NCBI GenBank assembly: GCA_001247695.2
Contig: LGRX02012708.1
Coordinates: 1-28,409, forward strand
Reading direction: 5' to 3'
DNA: 28,409 bases
DNA from: Cymbomonas tetramitiformis
Lineage: Eukaryota > Chlorophyta > Pyramimonadophyceae > Pyramimonadales > Pyramimonadaceae
Part shown: piece by piece, positions 1 through 10,456 of the stretch
Layout of the letters: each line of letters opens with the position of its first letter
Position numbering within the stretch: position 1 is the first letter of the stretch
The notes under the pieces: generated by a model
The model's database searches: none
Told to the model about the DNA's origin: nothing
Seen by the model: only the letters and a program-made list of their open reading frames with translations
Position numbers and translations under genes: made by a program

Positions 1-335
1 CGCGCACCTCGAGCTCTTAGATGTGTGGGACACACGCGCGCCTAAGGGAGGACGGCGCGCACCTCGAGCTCTTAGATGTGTGGGACACACGCGCCTAAGG
101 GAGGACGGCGCGCACCTCGAGCTCTTAGATGTGTGGGACACGCGCGCCTAAGGGAGGACGGCGCGCACCTCGAGCTCTTAGATGTATGGGACGCGCGCGC
201 GCCTAAGGGAGGACGGCGCACACCTCGAGCTCTTAGATGTGTGGGACACGCGCGCGCCTAAGGGAGGACGGCGCATACCTCGAGCTGTTAGATGTATGGG
301 ACATGCACGCCTAAGGGAGGACGGCGCATACCTGA
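1..335. repeat. GC-rich minisatellite, 53-55 bp unit, about 6 copies
   Basis: Unit starts are seen at 1, 56, 109, 162, 217, 272 and 325, so the period alternates between 55 and 53 bp because of a variable CG run. Each unit carries CCTCGAGCTCTTAGATGT and CCTAAGGGAGGACGG. The array begins before the window. Because the period is not a multiple of three, the open frames across it are by-products of the repeat and not genes. Confidence 0.93.
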
Positions 336-660
336 AGCTCGTGCGCCCACGCCACCAACACGTGGCGCTTGTGCTCATCGAGGATGTGGTGGAATCGGAC
401 AGCCAGCACCAGCAGCTCTCTCCCCCGAGTACATGTCTGCGTGGCTGCCTGCGGGTGAGGCTGCCAGGACTCAGAGGAGCCTGGCCTTACAATCGCTCTG
501 ATGTGATCAACCGATTCAACTGTCGGCACGATAGTAGAAGCAGCTCCGGGAGAAGGGAGTGGGTGAAGGACAGCCAGGAGCTGGGTACGGCACTCCGATG
601 CGGGGAGGAGGTGCGCCATCTGGAGGAGTAGTATCCGGTCATCCTATATACACCACCCCC
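336..660. other. Non-repetitive stretch between two minisatellites
   Basis: I see no convincing gene, RNA or transposon end here. Short open frames exist on both strands, but none shows a recognisable motif or splice pattern. Confidence 0.4.
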
Positions 661-872
661 CACCACCTCACGTCCAGGCTACCGCAAAATCACCACGGCG
701 CCCACTCCCCCACCACCTTGCGTCCAGGCTACCGCAAAATCACCACGGCGCCCACTCCCCCACCACCTTGCGTCCAGGCTACCGCAAAATCACCATGGCG
801 CCCACTCCCCCCACCACCTTGCGTCCAGGCTACCGCAAAATCACCACGGCGCCCACTCCCCCCCACCACGCC
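661..872. repeat. 50-bp tandem repeat, 4 copies
   Basis: CGTCCAGGCTACCGCAAAAT recurs at 671, 721, 771 and 822, each followed by CACCACGGCGCCCACTCCCC with few changes. The last unit is 51 bp. The array ends in a C-rich run near 870. Confidence 0.93.
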
Positions 873-2124
873 CAGGATCGGATGTCTTCACAGATTGTCC
901 TGTTGAGGTCAGCACATTCTCGAGCGGACGGCAGAGCTCGCAGCTCACCGCGCTCCCGGGCACTCCAGCACGTCAGGTCTGCCGAGCCGTGCTTTTAGGG
1001 GGGCTACCTGAAGTTCGGAGGAGGTTGGTGATGGTGCGCTGGCGAGCAGCCCCAGGACATGGTCCCGGTACTCCTCGGCCTCCAGCGCTCCGTTCTGGAA
1101 CTGCGCATGTCCCACGTGGATCCCGGTGGCCGGCGGCTTTGCTCAGTCGATTCACGCGTGCAGCACATGCAAAGGAATGCAAAGCCCTGCACACACCAAG
1201 CCACGTGTGCTGTGCATGCCTGGCCTATGAAGTGGCACAGCTCGGGGGGCAACGCTAGCTGAACGAATATGAGACACTCGATTGGGGAAACGCTTCTTCA
1301 AGGCACAGCCTGCAAGCCTGATGCGAGTCAGAGGAAAGAACCCGGCACGGCAGAATAGCCCGTCGCTGCTTTCACCTGCTGCGAGAAGGCTCTGAACTCC
1401 GTATAGGCCTCACTCCCGAGACGCTGCTTCAGCTCCTGGCAGACGCCCCCCATGTCCGAGTATATGCTGTGGCTAGAACACCCCGGAGACTACTGCTGTG
1501 CGTGCTATGTTGTAGAAATTGCTTCCAGCAGTAGCTATCGGCTCACAGTCAGAATATCGTCAAGCTTGCGAGGCCAACCGAATTATCCAGATCTAGTAAT
1601 GCGACTGAGCGCCTGCTACTGGAAACTGATTACGCGTTGCAACTGATGGCGTGCATATGCAGAAGCAATAGCCAATAGTGCGGCCGATGATCAGAACCAC
1701 TGCATCTGGGAGTGCACGCTCGTGGGAAGGCTTCCCGCAAGCCTGCAGCACAAATATTGCAGCACATGCTCGAGACACCCCAGAAGCCAATGCAGATGAA
1801 AGCATGTGTGGCCGCCAAGATGAATCGAGAACATCTCCAAGTGATTGCGAGCGTGCTATCGGTGGAAGACGCCATTCACCTTCACCACAGCCTGGTTCTT
1901 GGTCTTTTGCTGCACTTGCGGTGATGCCGTTCCCGCCGGCTCCGCAATTTTGATGCCAGCACTGCTGCCTGTTGCAGTACAGTCACCGTCCGAGTGGTGG
2001 CAGCAGCGATCTGCCACGTCACCTCGGCCCAGAAAGCATGTTAGAACTCCGCTTTGCTAAGATAGAACTCGCTCATGAACTTATATTGGGCCGCAAGCCG
2101 CGGCTTCTGCACAGGCCCACGAGC
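873..2124. other. Stretch without a recognisable gene
   Basis: Mixed-composition DNA. Short open frames overlap on both strands around 1630-1950, and none shows a motif I recognise. This may be 3' flank of the DUF488 gene on the minus strand or exons of a gene I cannot resolve. Confidence 0.35.
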
Positions 2125-3618
2125 TCACGCTTCGACCAGGCCGCCGCCTTTTTGCAAAACACAACAGCAAGCAACTTGCCAGTGAATATGCACAGGGTGA
2201 CAGTCTCTTGCCGTGACTGTCGCTTGTAGGCACCAGCCAATATCACATAGTAGTGGTCTCCTCTCCACACCGTCCAGTCTCGCAAGCTGGCCACATGTCT
2301 TGACACCGGCCAGTCTGTCAGGATTGGTGGAGCAAGCACCTGAAGTCGGCAAGGCTTGTGGGATTGCGCTGTGGAGGTGGTGGCTAGAAGGATGTGGTTC
2401 GATGTGGCCATCACGTAAGATGTGCTCAACGGTCACACCCCGCTGGCTCAATTCAGCCGCTAACACCTGACAGCCTCGCAGCGCCTTCACCCAGCTCAGT
2501 CGCCACCACCTGGCTACGCGTTCACTTAGCGCGGCTGCCATCACCAGGGCGCGCCTCACGGCTGAAGTTTTCAAGAGGCGCAACGGTGGAGCTGATTGTG
2601 GCCGATCAGTTGAAAAGGAACGGCTCTCGCTATCGACCTGTTTTGCGAGGGCTTTTTCTGATGATTTGCGAAGCATCGTGAATAACACAAAGTTTTGGAG
2701 GTTGACAAAATTTCCACGGTGTGCACTATTTCTGGTGTGAAACAGGTGCGATCTGATCCAATTATGTCAAAACGCGACTTACTATGTGTTGCGCATAAAA
2801 TACTTTAAAACGAATTTCGATGCTGCCGGAATATGGCAAGAGCAAATAAGATGCAGAAGTCTCCCTCACAAGCGGCCGTGGAGAACCTATTGGCCACTAT
2901 TGAAGCTTCCCGATTTACACTGATGACTAACGTGGTGTAACGTAGTTTAACGTAGAAACCCTACTACTTGATGAGGTTTTGTGAAGCAGCCGCAAGACGA
3001 CGTGCCACCGCAAAATTCAAAGGCGCAGGAGAGTGCGCTTTATCAATCGGAGTCACCTGGCGATGGCACTGGCGCCAAGCTCCCTCAGAGCACATCATAG
3101 TCCATAGCTTATCCTCCGTTTCTTGACCTCCACCCCCTTTGGAACGGGGATGACCGGCGAGCCAACACAGATGCTCGAAAGAATCTTGCCCTTCACTGGT
3201 AAGCAAACTTCCCTCTATGCCTTCTTCGCCTTTACCTCCGAGGGCGGGACACCATTGATACTCGATACCGTACTGCTCGCAGGACGCCGCGAGCCGAGCT
3301 TTGTTGAACTGTGTAGCGAAAGAGCACAAGGCGCTGAGAAATTGCTCGGCTTGAGGAATCGCATTCTCGGAGAAAGTGGTGTGCGCTCGAGGTTGAGCAG
3401 CCGCGAAATGAAATATCAGATAAACAAGGCGTAGATACAAAAAAGCTGGTGAAGTAGAAGCGTGTAAACCAAGCAGAAGTTACCTGAGGGTACCTTCCGC
3501 TTCCTGGTTTGCTTCGAACGTCGATGAGACCTCGAATGTTGTGCTGACGGCATAAAGCGATAAAAGCACTAATTGTATGGTCACTGTGACCAATGGTGAA
3601 TATGTGTGGAGTCATCAT
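2125..3618 (-). CDS. DUF488 family protein, three exons
   Basis: The gene runs right to left. Exon 1 (3618-3484, 45 codons) opens with ATG and carries the family signature: FTIGHS near residue 7, then LIDVRSKPGSGRYPQ. Exon 2 (3308-3057, 84 codons) starts FNKARLAA, which follows YPQ as in canonical DUF488 proteins, then gives GIEYQWCPALGG and MMCSE...CHRQ. Exon 3 starts at 2466 with VLAAELSQRGVTVEHILRDGHIEPHP, the usual family end. Both junctions are phase 0 with CAG|GTAACT and CAG|GTGACT donors and acceptors ending CAG. Introns are 175 and 590 bp. DUF488 proteins are small, mostly prokaryotic and of unclear biochemistry; the conserved Cys and CHR suggest a catalytic or metal role. About 80 residues after IEPHP are unlike the family, so exon 3 may end earlier at another donor. 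Total about 242 aa. Confidence 0.8.
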
Positions 3619-3945
3619 TTCCAGTTTCGATATTATTTTGCTCCCCCTCGCTCCACCGAGGACTGTCTATTGTGCCATACCCGTTGGCGAGATCAGACTG
3701 GTATATAGTTCCGCACTGATTCGACTCATTCGTTTTACAGCTTGTACTGTTGAATTAAAAGGCTGCACATTAGTGTGGCACAATTATGCATACCGGATTG
3801 AACTCTGAAGGCTTTTCTGATGTTATTTCGTCTCGCTTTGAAATCTTGTGTGCTGAAAACCCTAAATTTACGTCCTGGTCCTCGCCTCGCTTCATTCGAT
3901 TGCGTTAGCGTCATCGTCATGCGAAGAACACGTGCATAATGATAA
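3619..3945 (-). other. Upstream region of the DUF488 gene
   Basis: About 330 bp between the DUF488 start codon and the outer end of the retroelement's B2 repeat. It presumably holds the promoter. I see no clear TATA box or other boxed element, only pyrimidine-rich tracts near 3643-3660. Confidence 0.35.
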
Positions 3946-4042
3946 AGTTATGTGACACACCTACCCTACGGACCCCCCTAGCTACCCTATCTACCCTAGC
4001 TACCCAATAATCACACCTGTAAAGCAAGATGCATGTCACGGA
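3946..4042 (-). repeat. Split direct repeat B2 (outer 3' end of the YR element)
   Basis: 97 bp matching 4365-4461 with an offset of 419. It starts AGTTATGTGACACACC on the plus strand and contains CTAGCTACCCTATCTACCC. Its outer AGTTAT is the junction with host DNA. Confidence 0.92.
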
Positions 4043-4169
4043 TAGGGTATCGGAGAGCACTAATAATTAAGAATTATTAGTGCAAATAGTAATGCGGGCA
4101 TAAGGGACCCGCAACGCAATATCGGAATGAAAACGAACGTAAATAATGCCAGTGAGGTGGGCGGGCGGG
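4043..4169 (-). other. Spacer between A2 and B2 with a perfect hairpin
   Basis: The spacer is unique within the window. At 4057-4068 and 4072-4083 there is a 12-bp perfect inverted repeat (GCACTAATAATT) with a 3-nt loop. It could be a terminator-like or replication structure of the element; its role is unknown. Confidence 0.7.
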
Positions 4170-4370
4170 ATGATACCCTTCCCGAAAACAGATCAAGTGT
4201 CGGAGCAGAACTCTACAGAGTTCCAAACCTTATACTGCTCAGATCTGGGACCTAGGTCCCGGGGACCTACGATCCTGGGTCCCACGGTCCGGTCTGTCAC
4301 ATAACCAGAGTTATGTGACACAGCACCTCTCGCTCCGCTCGCTGCACTGTGACACATAACATCCAGTTAT
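4170..4370 (-). repeat. Split direct repeat A2
   Basis: 201 bp matching 14118-14318 with an offset of 9948 and one difference (T at 4244, C at 14192). It contains palindromes GGGACCTAGGTCCC and TGTCACATAA/TTATGTGACA (4295-4304, 4311-4320). It overlaps B1 by the six bases AGTTAT. Confidence 0.93.
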
Positions 4371-4461
4371 GTGACACACCTACCCTACGGACCCCCCTAG
4401 CTACCCTATCTACCCTAGCTACCCAATAATCACACCTGTAAAGCAAGATGCATGTCACGGA
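4365..4461 (-). repeat. Split direct repeat B1, abutting A2
   Basis: 97-bp copy of B2. At the A2/B1 junction, CACATAAC (4353-4360) and GTTATGTG (4366-4373) are inverted around ATCCA. That is the shape of a tyrosine-recombinase core site: two arms and a short crossover spacer. Confidence 0.9.
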
Positions 4462-4589
4462 GACAAAACAAAGATCATACAACAGGTAATAATACCAATA
4501 ATAGCCCGCAGGCACACATACTGGCCAGCACATAGTGCTACAGGCTACTGCACTTCAGTCTCGGCCAGTGCTACTGCACGGTCGGCAGT

Positions 4590-5648
4590 CTAGTAATCAG
4601 CTGCTGCTGTCACTGCCACCCTTTGCTCGGTGGACGGTTGGATGTACCTCATGGCTGCTGCCTGGGTCATCCAGTGCCCGTGCCGCATGAACTCGGCGAA
4701 TGACACCTTCTGGGCCACGATTGTGGCTCCACCAGACCTCATGCTCTGAGTCCCAAATACTGCCATGGTCTCTGCTTCTGTCTTGCCCGCTGCCTGAGCC
4801 ACCATCCTGATGACCTCACGCCTGCAGGCGTGGTAGTCCATGTGCCTGCCATTCAGAGGCACCTGAGGGTCCCTGGCGACCTTCCTGCCGTCCCAGCCCT
4901 GGAACAGGTTCACTGACCCGGAGAGTTGCCCCGCCTCGATAAGCCGCTCTGAGAGATCCACTGGGCAGAAATGCTTCCCTCCACGGGCCACGTACACCAC
5001 ATCACCCTCACAGTACTGGTCATTCTTCCTGGATGTCAGGAGAAAGACCATGTGGGTCGGATAGAACCTCATCGCACCAACTCAGATCATCTTCATGTCC
5101 GAGTACCGCAGGCATCCCGCCCACATCACTGACCCCATGCATGCCACTGTCAGCCTGATGATGGAGAACCTGCCTTTGCTGTCTGTGTGGTACATCCTGA
5201 TGCCGGTGGCCAACAGCACAACGGGCATGGCTGCCTTCCTGTTCTTCACACCCAGCCCGAACTTCCTCCGAGCCTGCTCCCGAACTGCCTTGCACGGCTC
5301 CGTCTTAGTGGGGTTCTGGTCCTTCGGAACCAGAGCCACGTCATGCACCGCGTGGATAGCCCCTGATGCTGTCTTTACCACTGAGTATGTGTCTGCCCTG
5401 TCCATGACGAACCTCAGATACAATGCCACTGTCACCGGCAGTGCAGGGCAACACTCCCGCGGCGGCTGCCTGGTTGCACACCACCTGGAGAACCTCCCGA
5501 ATGCTCCCAAGTAACTGTTACACCAGCTGCCCACTGCCCTGGTGGTCACCATATCCGTCTTCATGCTCCTCAGCAGCTCCTTCTCCAAGGGGTCCCTAGG
5601 GCTGACCTCCACTTGCCTCCAGAAGGCCGAGTCCAGATGCCCTCCTGC
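4590..5648 (-). pseudogene. Tyrosine recombinase of the YR retroelement, in-frame TGA
   Basis: A single minus-strand frame runs from after the TGA at 5649-5651 (first in-frame ATG at 5564) to a stop at 4590, interrupted by TGA at 5082-5084. The N-terminal part is a helical core-binding region followed by CLRYSDM, with the first catalytic Arg at 5106-5108. After the break come GTQSMRSGGAT (second Arg at 4737-4739), RHGHW, and the Tyr nucleophile in MRYIQPS at 4644-4646. The recombinase would catalyse integration of the circular DNA copy at the AGTTAT sites. The internal TGA lies where relatives tend to have Trp, so a single G-to-A change is likely. Gln occupies the position of the usual His in the HxxR motif. 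Since the dynamin and DUF4336 models do not need TGA read-through, this copy is probably dead and not a sign of a variant code. Confidence 0.82.
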
Positions 5649-6063
5649 TCATGCCGAAAAGTCCACCCGCAGAGCCATCACCCTGAACTTAGGCGGGCCC
5701 ACGGCTCTCTCATTAGCTCGGCCCGCACCAGGCAGGAACAGGGCCTCTGCCGTGTCCCTGGGGAGCTCCCTCCAGTCCCGTACGAAGGGTGCGAAGTGTT
5801 GCCCGTCCGGACAGAGGATGGGCCACCAGTGCCTGCCAGTCCAGTACGGCACAATGATTGTAGCCACCGCTGAGAACCTCCTGAGCACCTCCAAGAGCCT
5901 ACCCACCAAGCCGAAGGGGGGGTTGCACCAGTTGTTCTCAAGCCACCAGTCCGTAAGGGAGAAACAGTCAATGTTCTCCGAGCCTGGGCACCACCACCTG
6001 CTGTTGAACCGAGGCAGCAAAGCATTCTTGTCTGTGGCAAAGCGGTCCACTGTGTGCTGATGA
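5649..6063 (-). pseudogene. C-terminal tail of RT/RNase H, cut off by the 4.4-kb insertion
   Basis: This minus-strand frame begins at the insertion edge with HTVDRFATDKN, then LPRFNSRWW, NNWCNPPF and PYWTGRHWWPIL, and ends at TGA 5649-5651. These phrases typify the segment after RNase H in DIRS/Ngaro polyproteins. It is in the same frame as the recombinase downstream. The main RT/RNase H block stops making sense at 10457-10463, and the codons on the two sides would be in phase across the shared CTGATGA. The two pieces are therefore one interrupted gene. Confidence 0.85.
6057..6063. repeat. Left target-site duplication CTGATGA of the 4.4-kb insertion
   Basis: CTGATGA here matches 10457-10463. 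Retroelement coding sequence lies outside both copies and unrelated AT-rich DNA inside. Confidence 0.75.
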
Positions 6064-9000
6064 TAAGGGCTGAGCTATGCGAGCCCTGTTATAATATTCA
6101 ATATTATCAATAATCACTGTGCAGTTGAACAGCATACACAAGTGAACAATATAGCGGAATGTGAGTGCAGTCTCTGAGTAATCAGCTATCAACTTTTGAC
6201 TCAGAAGCCACAATCTTATAGAAGCTGCGACCTATTGTGATCATATGCGGCAGTTATGTCTTTAGCATACGTAGACAATATGATTATGTGGAATTTATAA
6301 TCCCACTTAAGTTGCATCATGATAAATTTATCCAGGTGTTAACAAATGTTCAGGATTTGATAAGGGGTTGACGCCCCACAAGCCAAAGGTCACTGTCTCA
6401 TAAGGCTCGCCTCAAGTGTGCGGCTTTGAGGATTAGCGTCCTGGCGAGGCAAAGTCATGATGCTTCCTAGTCCATAATGGAGCTGGAAATGAGAATGCTC
6501 AAGATATCCGAAGACAGGAAGGCTTTTGGTTGGCCAGAGTTACTGTCAAGATGCTTAACCTTGATGGAATGGCAGTCTGATACAAACTGTGCAACCATGC
6601 ATGTGACTTATGCATTGGTGTATGATTTTGATGAATTGTCTCTTGTCATGAACCTGGAAGGAATGACGGGCAAATAGCTAGAGTGGCGGATTTACTCACT
6701 CGGCTTTGTTGTTCATGGAATTCAATGCCTGATTGCACAACTGGCAATCCTTTGCTCAGATGCTTTCCTTAAGACATTGGCAACAACTTGTGTGCCAGCT
6801 TCTCTAGATTTGGGGAGAAACCATGGATCAACAATTTATGAATCAAAACACATGTATCAAGGTTGATTCAACGAATCATTCAACTCTTGAATTTCGACAA
6901 TCAGCATCTCAGGCTGTTGACGTCAAAGTGATGGTCGTAAGCTTACAATATAGCTTATTCACATTTGAAAAACCATCGTTCTCCTATGTTAGTGCCCTTC
7001 ATTTAATATGATAGAGCCGGAGAAATATGCATCTATGATTTCTTCATAATGAACTTTATGTGTCAATAAGTCAAATAAGACTTCATTTGATGTTTCAATC
7101 GGCATGATGTACCGTGTCATCAACTTTATGGCTGCTATACACAGATGCTGGAACTTTTGATAAGATTTTTAATTTTCCAAGCAAAATCACAATGATGTAA
7201 GGTGTGGCAGCTGTATGAAAATGAATGAATCTATACTCTTCCTCCCCCTCGCAAAAAGAGATGTATCAAACCAATTAGATGGTGATGGAGGATGTTATTC
7301 AATCATTATTTTATGTGAAAAAATGGTTTGATAGAGAATCAGACTGAGATTACTCATCGAATGCTTTAGAGGTAATAATGTCAATCTGAACATTGATTCT
7401 CTCTACGTCATATTGGCAATATGCCTGACGTTTTTGAATGTGGCTAATGCCAGATGATGTCAAATGCGGTCGCTAGATTGCAGCCCACATACTTTGTCAG
7501 TTCAGGGTCACTATAGTGTACCCAACTTAGACAACGGTTCTGAAAAATGATTGTCATGATGAACAAAGAAATCAGTGATGGAGAGTTACCGAAGTTAACT
7601 TTGGTATCGAAGCTAATGGAGAGTCAATCAAGGAGTTTCCGTAATGACAACAACAGTTGATGGATGGTTGACATGTCATTCATTATGAATAGAACATGGC
7701 ATTGCCTAGTGATATGTGTATATTCTTTAGCACATGATCACTTATCTCAATGGTGCCCATTTTATTTTTGGGCAAACACTATTCAGAGACTTGTTATGAT
7801 AAGAAGTATGAATGATGAATGTGTCATTTCAATCCGATAGAGTTGTGACTTGTTTTATAAAATTTCTGTCACTTTCCAGAATGAGGATGAACTGCGATTG
7901 CAAACCAGCTGCAGATTGCGATAGTCTGGCTTTTCCCAAGACTTCGTGGCCTAATGGTCGAGGCAACAAAATTCTTAAACATTCCAGAATGAATTTTCAG
8001 AGAGTCATGATTCTCAATGAAGCATGCGTGTCTTATGTGCTAGAATGATATGAACCACAAGTATGATGTCAATCTATATGTGGATGGTTTATACCATTAT
8101 ATGCTATTCCACAAATAAGATAGTGATGTCAGAATGAAAACTTTGGACAGTTGCAACTTAGTACAAACCCGAGTGCATTCAAGTCCATTTGTATGCTCAG
8201 AATCTGAATCTAATGTGCTTTCTATATGCACAGGATAGAACATTTTTTCTATGCGATTCTGGATTCAGGTACTAGAGTCAATGTAAAGCTCTTTTCCTAT
8301 TTCAGAGGATGAAACCTTTATTCCCTTAGGTGCAATACCTTATTTTAAGGAATAGTCATTTTCAATACAAGTTTCAATCGATTTTCTCAAATCTGTCACT
8401 TTTATGATGATCAGATTGGTCAACTTTACAGCATAACCACTTCCCCTTGTTGAAGGAGATGATTCGCATCATAGGGCGGTATAGTAGCTGTTTTCATATG
8501 ACACATGAAAAACATGAATAATAACTCTTGGAGAGTTTCGGGAAAAACATCCTGGATTGGCTGTGCTTGGTTGCTCTATGCCCAAGAATGACCGAAGAGA
8601 TAGCTTTCTATTTTTTTAGACATATAGCGTGGAGGCTGTTTAACAACGGTTGGGTCATAAGCTAAATAGCTATGCAGCTATGTCGGAGGCTGAATAGCCA
8701 TGATTGCACAGACTCTGTCTTTCGTGATGAATAGACCTTTGAGAAATGGTGTCTGAAAAATCAATTGACAACAATTCAACCTTTTGTATGATGGAGAGCT
8801 GATGATCTTTGTTGCACTACAATTGTTTAATGTGCACTAATAAAATGCCTCGTGATATATAATCTCACAGAATAGGCATTGCTCAATGGCGATATGATCA
8901 GATATGTAATGAAGACAAGATGGCTGGTATGGCTCATTCAGTAGGTATAATTACCTCAAGGAGATGCCAATACACGGATACATATCAAAATATAAGGGCA

Positions 9001-9533
9001 ATAGGCTTATTGTATAGCCTTCAGGGCAACTAGCATTTATGCTGCATTGGTCAGCTCAGTGGCTTTGACCTTTCTAGGTGTTGTACTCGGACCGTGGCCT
9101 GCATATTGCATTGAGTACTCTTGACACCTTTAATGATACAATCAGATGATATGTATGAAATATCAGGAATGGTTGCCCTTTTAAATGATCATCGGTGGCA
9201 GAGGCAATAGTGCTTGCACCGTGTCAATATACAATTCTAGTCTGGAAACATGCTAGATCAGATGTATACAATGTCTAGGTCTTCAAAATCAAGCTCATAT
9301 GTATGTCATGGCTGATGTATGTGTCAACTTCATGGAGTTCTGCATGGTTTGACTGTATACAGTCAGGCTTACCAAAACAAAAACAATGATGCAACTTACT
9401 TGTTTTATTATTTGTCTTTATTATTATTTGGTTTTTAGTTGTATTTCTAGCTTACCATCTTCCCCCCTCAAGGAAGTGTATTGCTAGGCGGTTGTCAAGC
9501 GCCGTTCAAATACAACAGAGGTCCGACCTCTAT

Positions 9534-10231
9534 GTGATGACGTGGAAGCTTTCTATGAAGCTGGATAGCAGTTCTCGGGATGCAGCCCAAATTCACGTCA
9601 TCGGCGTGGGTCATATAGTGCCCATGCATGTGCTGTATAAAATACAACACTACCCTCCAGCGAAGTGGTTTGCTATTACCATCATCGTATGCTGTGGGAC
9701 ATCAAATATATGATCAGAGAGCATGGATATATATATATATGTACCATGTTTGTCAATATCGGAGAGACTATGTCTTCTTTAAAATCCTCATGACTATATG
9801 TATAATGGTGCTATACTGATGTCAACACCTTCTCTCTGAGTGATTTATTGATTTCAGATGTGATGTCGTGGCATAAAATATGTCCACGTCATTGGCACGA
9901 GTCATGTTGTGTCCATGCATACACGATCTTAGCGCAGGTCACATTGTGCCTCCAATATATATTATCTCCCCACTTGAAATCAGATCGTCACCTGACGATT
10001 CGTGTTCCAGTTCGTATCACAGTTCGGTCGATGTGATGACGTGGCAGCTTACTATGAGCCGAATTGCAGTTCTTGGGATGCAGCCCATCGCACCGAAGGT
10101 GCATCGCAGTTCTTGGGATGCAGCCCGAATCCACGTCATCAGCGCGGGTCACATCGTGCCAACACGCCGTTACATCAGACACCGAATCTGTGAGCCGTTA
10201 CGAGAATACCACTCTTAGGGTTCTATAAATA
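9534..10231 (+). promoter_or_regulatory. Promoter-like region: three ACGT-box pairs and a TATA box
   Basis: Three diverged repeats each pair a TGACGTGG-type box with an inverted CACGTCA box: 9538-9545 with 9594-9600, about 9861-9871 with 9884-9891, and 10037-10044 with 10131-10138. These cores are known binding sites for bZIP factors. A 41-bp internal duplication (CAGTTCTTGGGATGCAGCCC) sits inside the third. TATAAATA follows at 10224-10231. The layout resembles an LTR U3 or a compact promoter firing rightwards. No gene follows directly, so it may belong to the insertion itself. Confidence 0.45.
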
Positions 10232-10290
10232 GTGATGGGATTTTTCACTGTTTGAGATGGGTCGAGCGTAATCCATCGCGGCGAAAATGA

Positions 10291-10363
10291 TATCCGCGAC
10301 GGGACTCGAACCCATGACCTCCTGATTGAATCACAGTCGCTCTACCAACTGAGCTACGCGGGT
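10291..10363 (-). tRNA. tRNA-like gene, anticodon position TTC, degenerate anticodon arm
   Basis: 73 nt fold as a tRNA. The acceptor pairs ACCCGCG with CGCGGAT (one mismatch), the D arm is GCTC-AGTTGGTA-GAGC (A box) and the T arm is ATGGG-TTCGAGT-CCCGT (B box). All spacings are standard. The anticodon stem has mismatches at both ends, the loop is GATTCAA, and position 33 is A where U is almost universal. The triplet in the anticodon slot would read Glu. A TTTT run follows on the minus strand (10284-10287), suitable for Pol III termination. It is more likely a pseudogene or a tRNA-derived part of a mobile element than a working tRNA. Confidence 0.6.
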
Positions 10364-10456
10364 TGATGATGACATCGACCCGCATTCAGTGGTACTCATT
10401 CAGTTTCTGATATAATTACGGATCACGATTCGGCAGCTTCGATGACGCACCAACAT

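Larger units (their letters stand above)
6064..10456. mobile_element. 4.4-kb AT-rich non-coding insertion in the YR element
   Basis: The repeat-to-repeat distance is exactly 4,400 bp. The ends (TAAGGGCTGAGC... and ...CGCACCAACAT) show no terminal inverted repeat and no long direct repeat. On the minus strand the end TGTTGGTGCG recalls the start of many Copia LTRs, but no second LTR is visible. From 6064 to about 9480 the DNA is clearly AT-richer than its surroundings and has no open frame above about 80 codons, none with a motif. The right part (9530-10363) has ACGT-box repeats, a TATA box and a tRNA-like gene. It could be a non-autonomous large retrotransposon derivative or a decayed LTR element. 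I cannot classify it. Confidence 0.7.

Noticed and set aside
182..906. Several open frames across the two minisatellites
   Set aside because: They follow from GC-rich repeats; the periods (53-55 and 50 bp) shift the frame at each unit and no motif is present.
5082..5651. A variant genetic code with TGA as an amino acid
   Set aside because: Both TGAs are in a transposon. The one at 5649-5651 can be a normal end of the RT frame, and the host gene models do not need TGA decoding.
7240..9480. Repeated CTTCCCC...AAGGAAG hairpin-like words near 7240, 8450 and 9465
   Set aside because: Only loosely similar, with different loops; common in pyrimidine-rich DNA.
10282..10320. Primer-binding site of an LTR element at the tRNA-like sequence
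   Set aside because: Complementarity covers the whole tRNA, not only its 3' end, and no TGG for the CCA tail is present. A tRNA-like gene is the better reading.
6064..10456. LTR retrotransposon with a Copia-like end
   Set aside because: One end reads TGTTGGTGCG on the minus strand, but no matching LTR is found at the other end, no primer-binding site next to it, and no gag-pol remnant.
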